NCBI RefSeq assembly: GCF_023065955.2
Contig: NW_026622985.1
Location: forward strand, 75,939,931 to 76,003,930
Source: Ursus arctos
Lineage: Eukaryota > Chordata > Mammalia > Carnivora > Ursidae
Length of the DNA: 64,000 nucleotides
Direction: 5' to 3'
Program-made: the position numbers and the translations under genes
Notes under the pieces: generated by a model
What the model saw: the letters and a program-made list of their open reading frames with translations, nothing else
Told to the model about the DNA's origin: nothing
Databases searched by the model: none
In this document: positions 1 to 12,165 of the stretch, one piece after another
Position numbering within the stretch: the stretch's first letter is position 1
Layout: each line of letters opens with the position of its first letter

Positions 1-442
1 TACACAAGCAAAAAAAAAACTCAGAAATTTTGAATATTAAGATAATAAAGTGTACATTTTGGTACCCCACCAAACCTAGGTTGTACAGTTTTTCAGGAAC
101 TTAACATTTTCTTTGCAATTCAAATCTTACATGATATAAAGACTTAGAATAACATTCATAATCTGAATTATTTTAGGCATAGAAAAATAATCCATGGGCT
201 CTCTAAAGTTACTGAATACTATCCCTTCCATCATATCTTCTATTTCTGCCTTTATTATTCTTTTGTTTCCGTTTTGTTTGTTGCAGATTTCATCATTATG
301 AGTAAGTACAATGATAAATTTTGTTAAACATTTGCTTTTAAGTACTTGGAATCTAAGTACTTGCTCTGATGTACTCCAGGGAACTCTTTTATTTATATTA
401 TCTTCCTGTCCATTCATTGTTTCTAATAAAAGGTTAAGACTA

Positions 443-636
443 GGGGCGCCTGGGTGGCTCAGTCGTTGGGCATCTGCCTTCGGCTCCGGGCGTGGTCCCG
501 GCGTTCTGGGATCGAGCCCCACATCAGGCTCCTCCGCTGGGAGCCTGCTTCTTCCTCTTCCACTCCCCCTGCTTGTGTTCCCTCTCTCGCTGGCTGTCTC
601 TCTCTGTCAAATAAATAAATAAAATCTTAAAAAAAA
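443..636 (+). mobile_element. SINEC (CAN SINE), near full length
   Basis: tRNA-Lys-derived head (GGGGCGCCTGGGTGGCTC), CT-rich middle, (AAATA)n and poly(A) tail. A 15-bp direct target duplication with core AAGGTTAAGACTA lies at about 428-442 and 637-651, so both ends are defined. Confidence 0.5.
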
Positions 637-654
637 AAAAGGTTAAGACTAAAA

Positions 655-1019
655 TAGTTCTCCTTCAGAAATGTACAAGAGCATATTTAATTTCACTTTA
701 GTTCCTAAAAGTTATTGGGTAATCAAATGATACGATGTAAACTTTCTGCATATTCCTCTCAATACTATTTTTCTCCAACTACAACTACTTTTCAAATATT
801 TAAAGTTCTGAATCTGAGATCCTGTGAGACTAGTTTTATTTTCATCATGGATATTAATAATACGTTAATATCTCAGATGTACTATAAATGTCTATTGGAA
901 CCCCATCAAAAGTAGTTCTCTTTCTTATATATAATTCTCTTTTTTGATTGGGAGAGTTGATCCTTGGCATCTTTCATCCTTCCTGGCTAGCTATTTGCTT
1001 CTGTGACACCTGTGGCCTC
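655..1019. other. Unassigned AT-rich sequence
   Basis: No repeat family or credible coding frame recognised. The 66-codon frame here has no protein-like features. Confidence 0.5.
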
Positions 1020-1030
1020 TCAATTCCTTT

Positions 1031-1234
1031 TTTTTTTTTTTTTTAAGATTTATTTATTTGATAGAGAGAGAGAGAGGGAGACAGCACACACAAGCAAGGG
1101 GAAGGGGCAGAGGGAGAGAGAGAAGCAGACTCCCCGCTGAGCAGGGAACCCAATGTGGAACTCAATCTCAGGAACCTGGGATCATGACCTGAGCCAAAGG
1201 CAGACACTTAACCGACTGAGCCACCCAGGTGCCC
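1031..1234 (-). mobile_element. SINEC, older subfamily
   Basis: Poly(T) end on the left, tRNA-like head on the right (ACCCAGGTGCCC). The 11-bp duplication TCAATTCCTTT lies at 1020-1030 and 1235-1245. A GA-rich tract near 1062-1082 is part of the element. Confidence 0.5.
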
Positions 1235-1245
1235 TCAATTCCTTT

Positions 1246-3289
1246 CTGAATGCAGCTGTTTAGGTCTGCCAGAGGTAGCTACCAGGAAAGTCCCCCTGTT
1301 GACATTCTGTAGGTAGACCTGAGCAGCAACCAAAGGCTTTTCCTGGGTCAACCACATTGAGACTCCAGTGATCTAAGCAGGGTCCCTACTATTTAACGTT
1401 CTACTCCTATACCTACAGCCAATGTTTCTTTTTTCCTCTTTTTCTGAAGTAATGTCAATTACTCTCAAAGTTCTCAAAGCCCTACTGCTTAGACTCAGTG
1501 AATAAAGCATCATTGGAAAAGATGTAAGACCACATGTATCATGACAAAAAGAACGAAACACTGCTTTTTTTTTTAGTGACAAGAAAAGAGCGTCATAAAA
1601 TTTTCATTGCAATACACAAGCAGGATGAATGATATATATTAGCTCCTGAAAGCTCTGAAAAGCCATCTTCCTTCACTGATAGACAGTAGGGTTTATCAGT
1701 TCAGCTGTTGACAGCTTTCCCCTCATTCAGTCTTTGCATGAAAAACATAATTAATACTGCCTTGAATAGTCCAAGCTGAGTTGAGAAACCATCTGTCAGA
1801 GATGCCATCAGAAATTCCTGCCTTGGATGGAAGTCTGGGTGTTAACCTTTACGGTTTCTTTCAACCCTTGACTCTCCTTAATCATGGTAAAGATTTATTT
1901 TTCCAAATGGGAAAGTTGGTCCATGTGACATTTGGATTCTAATGGAATCATTAAAGGATGAAAATCAAGTCTTTCCGTGTATCAAAGACCAGTCTCTCAC
2001 TCCCACCCCCTTTCTTTCTCTTTCTCTCTATGGGCTGTCTAAGAGTTGACCATTTCTCCAATGGTCCCTTAAAAATTAAGGGGAAAGTCTCTAAATTATT
2101 TTCTCTTTATATTAAGAAAAAGTCTCTAGGGAAAAATTCCCTACACTCATCCCAGGTTAATTTACAATTGAGTTGCTAGTGTCTGGACATCACTGCCTAT
2201 GTGATGGCTTCATGCCTTAATGTTAAAAATCAGAATGAGGCCAATTCTAGTGAATAGAAGTCCACACAAACAATTGCTGTTTTTGTTGGTTCCTCTGGTA
2301 CCAAGTCTAAGAATGGAAAGAAAAAAAAAACTGGCAACACAACAGAACCATCTTTTACTGCCATCTTTCCCTTCAGCATAAACTGAGGCACGTGTTTGAT
2401 GGAGGGAGGGGAAGAGTGTATCTTTTATTTTCCTTCAGTAAAGGAGCTTAGTTACATTAAGCAATGTTGGAAAATATATTGGAGATAGTATATTTAAGAT
2501 TAATTTAAAATGTAAAGTGTTTTTAATGCCTTTTAATATAAACAAAAATTGATTTTATTAAAATGCTTCCAGATATTAGAATACAATGATTTATTTATCA
2601 CTGTAGCATGAATATAACTTCCTTTCCAAGTATATTGATTTTTAAATGTATTTTGGAAGTGGAAAAAGAACCGAAACAGTCTACCAAAATTCTTTACCAT
2701 CCCTCTTAAACAGAACCAAGACCATTACGTCAATGGAGTCTATTTTAAAACAGTATAGAAAAACTATTTTTTCAAAAGGATAGGATTAACCAATTAGAAA
2801 TGTTTCTTACACAACAAAGGACAAGTAATACTTTTCTAAGCTGTGTTTTGCTGAGTTGAAACATGAAATGTCAAATATTTATAAAATATTCAAAGATAAG
2901 TACACTGAGTCATTGAAATGTCTGAAATATTGAAATGGATTATCAACCTTATTGGAGTCTTTGCAGAACCTAAAAACTTTCATGTTCATTGTTGACATGA
3001 AAAACTTAAAAGGTCATATTTCTCTGTAGATTCAGTGCCCAGATAGAATTGGTTTAAAATTTAAAGCACTTTTAGAAGAAAATTTCAGTGTTGTAGAGGT
3101 TAATCATGGAGCAAAACTTACACTTGTTACTTTTTTCCCATGTTTTCTGTTAAAGATTTTCTTAGACTCTAAGGTGTTTAATCAAACTCAGAATAAATGT
3201 CACTGCAAAAAATTTAATTTTAATTTTTGGAATGTTTAGCTCTTGCAATGATGCTCATTCCGAATGCTATGTTAAATATGTAGCAATAT
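1246..3289. other. Unassigned AT-rich intergenic DNA
   Basis: Frames are short and uninformative. There is a pyrimidine-rich patch near 1990-2030 and a short A-run near 2320. No interspersed repeat was recognised. Confidence 0.5.
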
Positions 3290-3302
3290 TTGTATGTATT
3301 TT

Positions 3303-3503
3303 GGAGCGCCCGGGTGGCACAGCGCTTAAGCGTCTGCCTTCGGCTCAGGGCAGGATCCCGGCGTTATGGGATCGAGCCCCACATCAGGCTCTTCTGCTGG
3401 GAGCCTGCTTCTTCCTCTCCCACTCCCCCTGCTAGTGTTGCCTCTCTCGCTGGCTGTCTCTATCTCTGTCAAATAAATAAATAAAATCTTTAAAAAAAAA
3501 TAA
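3303..3503 (+). mobile_element. SINEC, ursid-type subfamily
   Basis: Carries the GGTGGCACAGCGCTTAAGCG head and GCGTTATGGGATCGAG block. The 13-bp duplication TTGTATGTATTTT lies at 3290-3302 and 3504-3516. The head begins GAGCGCCC, a small departure from GGGGCGCC. Confidence 0.5.
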
Positions 3504-3847
3504 TTGTATGTATTTTTGCTAGCTTGTGATATAAGGTGTCATGCTTTTGGATGTATTATTCTTATATCAAGATTGTCTAACTTCAAACGAAGAGCTCCAT
3601 TTCAGAACCCTGCTTGAATATAAAGACTATGATCTAAGGATTAGAACTAAGCTGATTTTCAGTTATGTATCCTGGTATTAGCTCCCTTCTTATTTTCCAT
3701 GAAATAGAATATTTTTGTTACTAGTGCCTGGCTTTTATACATCCACCCTTGCATCTGTGATAGTGAAAGGGACGAACAATACAAATTGTAAGGTGAAATC
3801 CACAGAACATCCAAAATCACTGTGGTCAGTAGACAGCGGCATGACAG

Positions 3848-3904
3848 TGTTGCTGTTAAGAACAGACCCTGGAGCAGAGTGTACTTGAATTCAAGTCTAA
3901 ATGA
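3848..3904 (+). repeat. MIR, left part, split by the solo LTR
   Basis: GTTAAGAACAGACCCTGGAG matches the MIR tRNA-derived start. The element resumes after the LTR at about 4491. Confidence 0.5.
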
Positions 3905-4488
3905 TGTGGGAAACAAAGGCAGAAGAAAAGTCATTTAATATTCTTACTACCTATAGCTCGCTGACAATCCTTGAAACAGGCAGAGTGATGTTCCTCTAGG
4001 GACTCAGCTGCCTCAATGTTAATACTTTGCTAAGGGCAAAAGGCAATCTTAACCCAACCACCGCCAGGATCCTGTGAGTCTACTTTAACATATAAAAATA
4101 CCTTTAGAAATTTCCTTTATCTCTAACCACCCCCCCCCCCAAGATATGTGTTGGCAATCATCTCCGAAGCATATGGCCCACCCACATACATCTGAAGGGT
4201 CTCATGACTAAGGTTTTGTTAGACGGTAATAAATGACCTTTTCCCAACAATAGCTAGCCCCCTCAAGGTCCTGGAAACCTTGCTTCCAAATCCTTAGAGA
4301 CTTAACACTATCCCTAACCCCCTCCCAACTTGAAAGTTTATAATGGGCCACTCCTTGGGACTCCAGTGCAGCTCTTTCTGCCCACGGGTCCTGTCCCCGT
4401 GCTTTGATAAAACAACCTTTTTGCACCAAAGACATTTCAAGAATTCTTTCTTGGCCGTTGGCTTCGAACCCTAACATCTTTTCCTACA
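3905..4488 (+). mobile_element. Solo LTR of a class I-like endogenous retrovirus
   Basis: About 584 bases bounded by TGTGGGAAA and TTTCCTACA, which are imperfect inverted ends. It contains a TTATAAT box near 4338, a GATAAAA-type polyadenylation signal near 4405, and a U5-like end with TTCTTTCTTGGCCG. A C-run lies at 4128-4140. No internal or gag-pol sequence follows, so it is a solo LTR. It interrupts a MIR element. A clean target duplication was not found. Confidence 0.5.
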
Positions 4489-4490
4489 TC

Positions 4491-4590
4491 ATAACATTCA
4501 ATAGCTGTATGACTTGAGCAGTCACTTAACCTCTTCAGGCTTTAGTTTCATTGTCTTCATCTGTAAAAGGAGGGTTGCTAGAGGTTTAAC
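4491..4590 (+). repeat. MIR, right part, split by the solo LTR
   Basis: TAGCTGTATGACTTGAGCA, CACTTAACCTCTTCAGGC and CATCTGTAAAAGGAGGG follow the MIR core in order, continuing from position 3904. Confidence 0.5.
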
Positions 4591-4815
4591 TAAATATGTG
4601 CATGTGTATCTGTATGTATATGTATATATATATATATATATGTGTATATATATCTACAGTTAAGAGATATATATATTTTATATGTATGTATTACTTCAAA
4701 ATATATATGGATATATGTTTACTTAAGATTATATGTATCTACTTAAGATGTATATATATATTTATTTAAGATATATACATGGATATATATATATATTTAC
4801 TTCAGATTTTATATA
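4590..4815. repeat. AT-rich degenerate minisatellite
   Basis: TATATA runs alternate with repeated TTTACTTAAGAT / CTACTTAAGATGTAT / TTATTTAAGATATA / TTTACTTCAGATTTTA blocks, giving units of roughly 35-50 bases with drift. Confidence 0.5.
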
Positions 4816-5001
4816 TGTAATAGAACAGCATTTCTTGGCAGGTGGTGTTACTTAAATATTAACTGTTTTTATATTGACTGGTCACTTCCATATCTGAACT
4901 GCTATTGAGTTAACAAAAGTAATTGATCTGATGGTTCTTGTCCTGTTTTTTCTTTAAAGTTTCAGTTATAGCAAAATGTCACTTAAGAAATTGAATAAAC
5001 A

Positions 5002-5203
5002 GGGGCGCCTGGGTGGCACAGCGGTTGGGCGTCTGCCTTCGGCTCAGGGCGTGATTCCGGCATTATGGGATCAAGCCCCACATCAGGCTCCTCCGCTAGG
5101 AGCCTGCTTCTTCCTCTCCCACTCCCCCTGCTTGTGTTCCCTCTCTCGCTGGCTGTCTCTGTCCTGTCGAATAAATAAATAAAATCTTTAAAAAAAAAAA
5201 AGA
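5002..5203 (+). mobile_element. SINEC, young ursid-type copy
   Basis: Full-length copy close to the ursid-type consensus. The 17-bp duplication AAGAAATTGAATAAACA is perfect at 4985-5001 and 5204-5220, indicating a recent insertion. Confidence 0.5.
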
Positions 5204-5449
5204 AAGAAATTGAATAAACACATAATGAGAAGCCCCACAGCAAGGTGCTGAGTTAATAGGATAATCACTTCCTGAATACGTATGAATGAAGTCTTTGTAG
5301 AACTAGCAGAGGCGCTATTAATGGGCTTTTGTTTCAGAGATGATGGATTGATAGTCCAGGGACAGGCCTGATGAGAACCCTCCTAGCAACTGCCTCGCTT
5401 TGCCTAGTACTGAAACAGTAGTCTTGCAAGTAAGTATAACCTCCTATAA

Positions 5450-5590
5450 ATCAAAACGCTCACACCTGAGCTTCCTAAGGACAGAGATTTTGTCTGTATT
5501 GGGTCATTGCTGTGTCTGCAGAATTCAGGCAAATGCCTTGCAAATAGTGGGTGCACAATAACTATTTCTTCAATGAACTGAATGGACACC
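5450..5590 (+). repeat. L2 3' end
   Basis: CTTCCTAAGGACAGAGATTT, then CAAATAGTGGGTGCACAATA and ATTTCTTCAATGAACTGAATG, match the L2 3' terminus with its ATGAA-type tail. Confidence 0.5.
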
Positions 5591-5599
5591 TTGACATTT

Positions 5600-7504
5600 T
5601 CTTTAAAACAGAATTAACACTAAAAGCAAAGCAAACAAACAAAAAGTAAGAGGCTTCCCACTTCCTGACAGATTTCTGACCCTATCCATGCTGGTGAGCA
5701 GGTGTGCAGGGTTGGGGAGAAGCATGCGAAGGACATAAGTGCAAACGTGTCCATTTAGCAAGTATTCTAGAAGGCCGGGATTGGGTTCAGCACTCACAGG
5801 AATGTGTGGTGTGCAGTGGTGCCACACTTAACTCAGATTCCTGGGCATGTGTCACATTTGTATTACAAATATTTTGTTCAGCATCCAACTTCAGTGTCTA
5901 TACTTATCCTTATTCCTTGCCAGGGTTTTCAGAAATCCTTTACCGATGACCAAGTGTCATAAAGTGATACTTTTACTTTCTGCAAACATTTGGGTTACTT
6001 TTAATGGTTGTTACTCGGTGTTGACTAGCTAAAATAATCAGTTTGACATGACCATTTCACAGGTGGGGTTGATTATATTGCATTAAAATTTAGCTCACAA
6101 CCTCAGATAGTGGATTACAATAGTGTTCTCAAAATTATTCCTGACAATCGTCTAAATACATATTCGTTTTTACTGCCATAGCAAACATTTTTTTTGAAAA
6201 CAGAAAGAAGTGCCCTTTCACAGCATAGAGAAGCTAATAATTTGTAGCGGAAACTATTCATTTGTACACACTGTACGTTTTCCTAATTATCTTTGTAATG
6301 AAAACTGAGAAAGTATTAGTCATCCTTGGCTGAGCTATACTCAATTCTACTTGTCTTTTCTAAATATAATAAAACAACAAACAGCCTTAAAGGACATTAT
6401 TAATTGATTAGACAAGATTTCTTAAAATGGTTATCATCTCATTTAACTTTGGAGCTTCCAGACATTAATAATGAGTCACCAAAATGCTATCATTGATTTA
6501 TAACACACATTAGCACATCAGGTTTGGCCCAAGAACTCTGTGGGTCCAGAAGGAAAAAGAAAGATGCTTACAAGTGAGCCATGGCAGAAATACACTGAAA
6601 ACATATATCTGTATTAACGGTAAACAATTAGGCCTAATTCGAGTATAATGAACATTCAGGTTCATTTTATGCCAAGGAACTGTTTCTATTCTTGCCGCTC
6701 CAGGTAGAAAGAGTCCTTAGGGTTAGAACACCATTGAGGGTGATATAATTTTGCTTGGCCTTTGGGCATATAAGGTAAACATTTTACAACAAAAATTTAC
6801 AGCCATAGAATACACAGGATCTGATCAATGTTAACATACTTGGCGTTTAAGGCTAATCCACATTGGAAAAACAATCATTTCCAGGATGGACATCAAATAT
6901 CTTAACACAGTGTGACCTGTCTGAGTTGCTAGAAAAGATTTCTTATTTAAAAATCGATCCACAGGATGTATTTTCACATTTGCCCGTTTCTTTCCACTTG
7001 TGTGCTAGAGGGAGGCACTTTAAAGAGTCGTTTTAGGAGTACAAGACACTGACTTTCAGCAGTGATTGGTAAATATGGCAGGGAATGAAAATGAAATTGT
7101 ATTAAAAAGAAAGTAAACAAATCATTAAATTAGAAAAATTCACCGAATCTTGTAAAGATCACTAATTTCTGATTTGAATAACTTCCTTGCTTAAAAAAAG
7201 ATTAGTAGTTATCACCCACCTATGCCCAAATAAGTGAATATACTACAGCTCCTGATGTTAAGATATAATGGTTTTGCTGTCTGGGTTCATAAGGGGTTTT
7301 AAATATTGACAAGTACTTTGAGTTATGTTTTGAGTAGTATTCCAGAATATTGTATTATGCATAGGTCCCAAAGTGTCAGAAAAACTAAAATGTCAAATAG
7401 AACATACTGGAAGAGCTTAGTAAAATGTATAAAAATTAAAAGGCTAAAAAACCACTCCGTTTTAAACAAGTAAAAATAAATCGAATTGGTTCGTGGGAAT
7501 CGAG

Positions 7505-7508
<4 letters not shown>
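5600..7508. other. Unassigned DNA downstream of TMEM229A; would contain any 3' UTR
   Basis: Almost repeat-free by eye for 1.9 kb, which is unusual in this window. It may hold the TMEM229A 3' UTR. The first ATTAAA that I see on the minus strand is near 6002-6007. No coding frame looks real. Confidence 0.5.

Positions 7509-7533
<25 letters not shown>
7509..7533 (-). repeat. 25-base poly(A) tract directly after the TMEM229A stop
   Basis: On the minus strand the TAA codon is followed with no gap by 25 A residues. No AATAAA or ATTAAA is present on the minus strand in the following roughly 550 bases (7000-7533). Confidence 0.5.
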
Positions 7534-9348
<1,815 letters not shown>

Positions 9349-9790
9349 CTAGAGCCAGGGCCGGCTGGCAGAGGCGAATGGCCTAATGCCACAAACCAGA
9401 GGCCGGGCCTGAGACCAAACTGTGGTGCTGTATATTTAATGTTCTAATTCAAAGCCAGCTGTGCCCCGGTCACAAAGAATAAACACGAGACTCCATGCCT
9501 GCACGCCCCAGCATCTGAAACGTTGCCACGGGGCCTCGTTCACTTTTTCAATCTCTATCTCTGACCAGTCTGCTTTCCTAGGTTAGTCTACTAAGGGCCA
9601 AAGACGGAGATTCAAACCCCCCCAGAATTATGAAACGATTTGAGGCCAGCTAGGTTGGACATTGCTCTGGCTGCGGCGCAGTCTCATATCAAGAATAGTA
9701 CCTTTGCTCACGCTGGCATACCCCAGTGCTGCTTTTCTCCTCGCAGAACTAGGTCATCCCAGAGATGGAGAGTGAAATAGAGGGTGAGAT

Positions 9791-9792
9791 AT

Positions 9793-9843
<51 letters not shown>

Positions 9844-9845
9844 TT
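9791..9845 (+). repeat. (TTTA)n microsatellite
   Basis: About 14 near-perfect TTTA units, possibly the relic tail of a SINE whose body is no longer recognisable. Confidence 0.5.
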
Positions 9846-9882
9846 GTAGAGAGGGTGGGGGAATCTAGAACTTTGGTGTGTT

Positions 9883-9941
9883 GGGGGGGGGGCTGCGCTT
9901 TTTAATCCAATTTTGAATTGGATTCTGAATCCAAAATTCAG
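9883..9941. other. G10 run followed by two adjacent hairpins
   Basis: A G10 run lies at 9883-9892. AATCCAATT/AATTGGATT (9904-9912 and 9916-9924, 3-base loop) is followed directly by CTGAAT/ATTCAG (9925-9930 and 9936-9941, 5-base loop). It is not part of any repeat I recognise. Confidence 0.5.
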
Positions 9942-9944
9942 ATT

Positions 9945-10702
9945 TAGAATTGAAAAGGATTGAAAAGAACCTTAGGGGTAAATTATACTGATTTATAACC
10001 TCCTGCTCTCATCATATCTAGGCAGAAACTAGATAACAGTTCTAATATGTAAGGAGACGGAATGTTTCTTGGATGGAAGGCTTTCTGGCCCCACTATCTC
10101 CCCTTACTTATTTCAACTCCTTATGTTTACAGTCTATAGTTGCTTAATTGTCTGTGATTTAGGTAAGAGAAATAAAAGTATGGTGAGAAGAAGAAAAATT
10201 GTTTAAGTAATATCACTTGTATAAGGTCAAAATAATGACTTTTTTTTTTTAAAACTTCGTTAGCATGTGGTTTATTTGCAGACTTCCTTTCACAACTGTC
10301 AAAAGTCAGTGAGTGGAAACTGTCCTGCCAGGGACAGAAGCCTCAGGTGCTCCTCAAACCAACCGCAAAACAGTAAACGGTTAGTTGCCCAAGTGACTGA
10401 GCAAGTACAATGAAGAGAAATAATAATGTTGTTAAAAAACTAAGTTCAACTAAGTCTGAAGATCTAATCAGCTTTAATCAATGATTCATGAATTGGGCTG
10501 CATCCCATTTAATAAATAGAAGTGAGCTCCAAGGAGCTATACAAAATGGAAGACTTTTATAGGCAGAAACAAGGCGGGACATGGAAAGTTATTAGTAAAA
10601 GAAAAGAAAGAATTGTTTTAGGCAAGGTCACCTTCCTTTGTGTGGGAGTCTGTCATGCAGATTACCACACTAGTCCTGATCAGGAAATTCCAAGTGGTGA
10701 TT
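9945..10702. other. Unassigned intergenic DNA
   Basis: No recognised repeat or gene. A 10-base T-run lies near 10241. Confidence 0.5.
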
Positions 10703-10718
10703 AAAAGTCACATTTCTG

Positions 10719-10945
10719 GGGGCGCCTGGGTGGCACAGCTGTTGACCGTCTGCCTTCGGCTCAGGGCGTGATCCCGGCGTTATGGGATCGAGCCCCACAT
10801 CAGGCTCCTCTGCTATGAGCCTGCTTCTTCCTCTCCCACTCCCCCTGCTTGTGTTCCCTCTCTCGCTGGCTGTCTCTATCTCTGTCAAATAAATAAATAA
10901 AATCTTAAAAAAAAAAAAAAACCAAAAAACTAAGCTTTAAAAAAA
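10719..10945 (+). mobile_element. SINEC, young ursid-type copy with a complex tail
   Basis: The 16-bp duplication AAAAGTCACATTTCTG is perfect at 10703-10718 and 10946-10961. The poly(A) tail is broken by CCAAAAAACTAAGCTTT before a second A-run, which lengthens the element to about 227 bases. Confidence 0.5.
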
Positions 10946-11029
10946 AAAAGTCACATTTCTGTAACTAAGTCTTGTTTTGCTTTCTTGGGGCAAGTGACTC
11001 CATATTGAGCCTGTTACTATTATTTTTTT

Positions 11030-11165
11030 TAAACGCTATAAACAATTTCTTGAGCACCTACTATATACAAGATGCTAAATACCCTGGAAAAATAAAGGGT
11101 TATATTCTCTCTAAGAAGTGTATAATCTAGTTGATAGGATAATAACCTATCATATATGTGTAAAG
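11030..11165 (-). repeat. L2 fragment, minus strand
   Basis: TTGAGCACCTACTATATACA and the following 'data-like' block resemble the reverse complement of the L2 3' end. Confidence 0.5.
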
Positions 11166-11203
11166 CCTACCTATGATTATTATTAATAATAATTATGATC
11201 AGC

Positions 11204-11627
11204 TAGTTCCCCCTTATCCATAATTTCGCTTTCCACAGTCCAGAAGCAGACGATCTTCCTCCTGACATGTCATCAGAAGGTGGGTAGTAGCCTAATGTTA
11301 TGTCATTCACTTCACTTCATCTCATCATGTAGGCATTTTATCATCTCACATCATCACAAGAAGGATGGGTATAGTACAATAAGATATTTTGAGGGAGAAA
11401 AACCACATTCACATTACTTTTATTATAGTGTAATGTTATAATTGCTTGATTTTATTACTGTTGTTAATCTCCTGCTGTGCCTAATTTAGAAATTTTAGAC
11501 ATAGATAAGGATGTACAGGAAAAAACTCATAGTATATATGGTATATATACTCAATACTATTGGTGGTTTCAGGCATCTGCGGGAAGTGCTGGAATGTATC
11601 CCCCGTGGCTAAGGAGGGGAACTACTA
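11204..11627 (+). mobile_element. Tigger1-like DNA transposon, internally deleted
   Basis: Inverted ends TAGTTCCCCCTTATCC and GGCTAAGGAGGGGAACTAC, with TA at both borders. The interior carries Tigger1 3' landmarks: CAGTACAATAAGATATTTTG-like, CACATTCACATTACTTTTAT and GTTTCAGGCATCTGCGGGA. About 424 bases remain and no transposase frame. It is an ancient eutherian fossil. Confidence 0.5.
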
Positions 11628-11639
11628 TACATACCAACT

Positions 11640-12049
11640 ATATGTTTATTTGAGTTATTATTTTACTAAATAAACTCAACCCTGGGCCCAATTTATCAGA
11701 TACTAAAACCAAATGCACTTCTCCATAATTGCTATTCAAGCAAGGGAAAGCACTTCATCATGGTAGTGTAAATATAGGCATTCAAACATGCATACACTAA
11801 CTTACTAGATTAAACTTGAATTGTTTTCTAATAGTTAATTAAACTTCAAGGGCCCAAGTCTTCTATTTATTCTACCCTTTCTTAAAGATGCAAGGAAAAC
11901 CTTGAAAGGTCTAATACTATAGTTCAGTCTAGTTCATCTCAGGGAATGTAGGAAAATCTTGGATTAAATACAAAAATTATGTCTTCTATTCCTGTATTTT
12001 TATCCTCAGCGCTTGACAAAATTTCTGGTTTTGTGTATCATACATATCT
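11640..12049. other. Unassigned AT-rich DNA
   Basis: Nothing recognised apart from drifted repeat-like text. Confidence 0.5.
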
Positions 12050-12165
12050 TATAAGTTATATAGGTATAATAGGTATATAAGTTATATAGGTATAACAGGG
12101 CATGTATAAAATTTATATATATGTGACTATATATATTTATATGTGACTATATATAGTCACATGCT
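12050..12165. repeat. Short tandem repeat followed by a perfect palindrome
   Basis: TATAAGTTATATAGGTATAA is repeated twice with a period of about 26 (12050-12100). Next come two copies of ATGTGACTATATAT, the second forming a perfect 22-base palindrome at 12141-12162. Confidence 0.5.

Noticed and set aside
443..500. tRNA-like A and B box sequences in many places
   Set aside because: They are the heads of CAN SINEs, not functional tRNA genes.
127..522. Recurrent frames with RGNTSRGSGRGRSRL-type text as a repeated protein family
   Set aside because: They are translations of the minus strand of SINEC copies, seen at several loci.
3905..4488. Solo LTR as part of a provirus with coding capacity
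   Set aside because: No internal viral sequence on either side. MIR text continues across the insertion.
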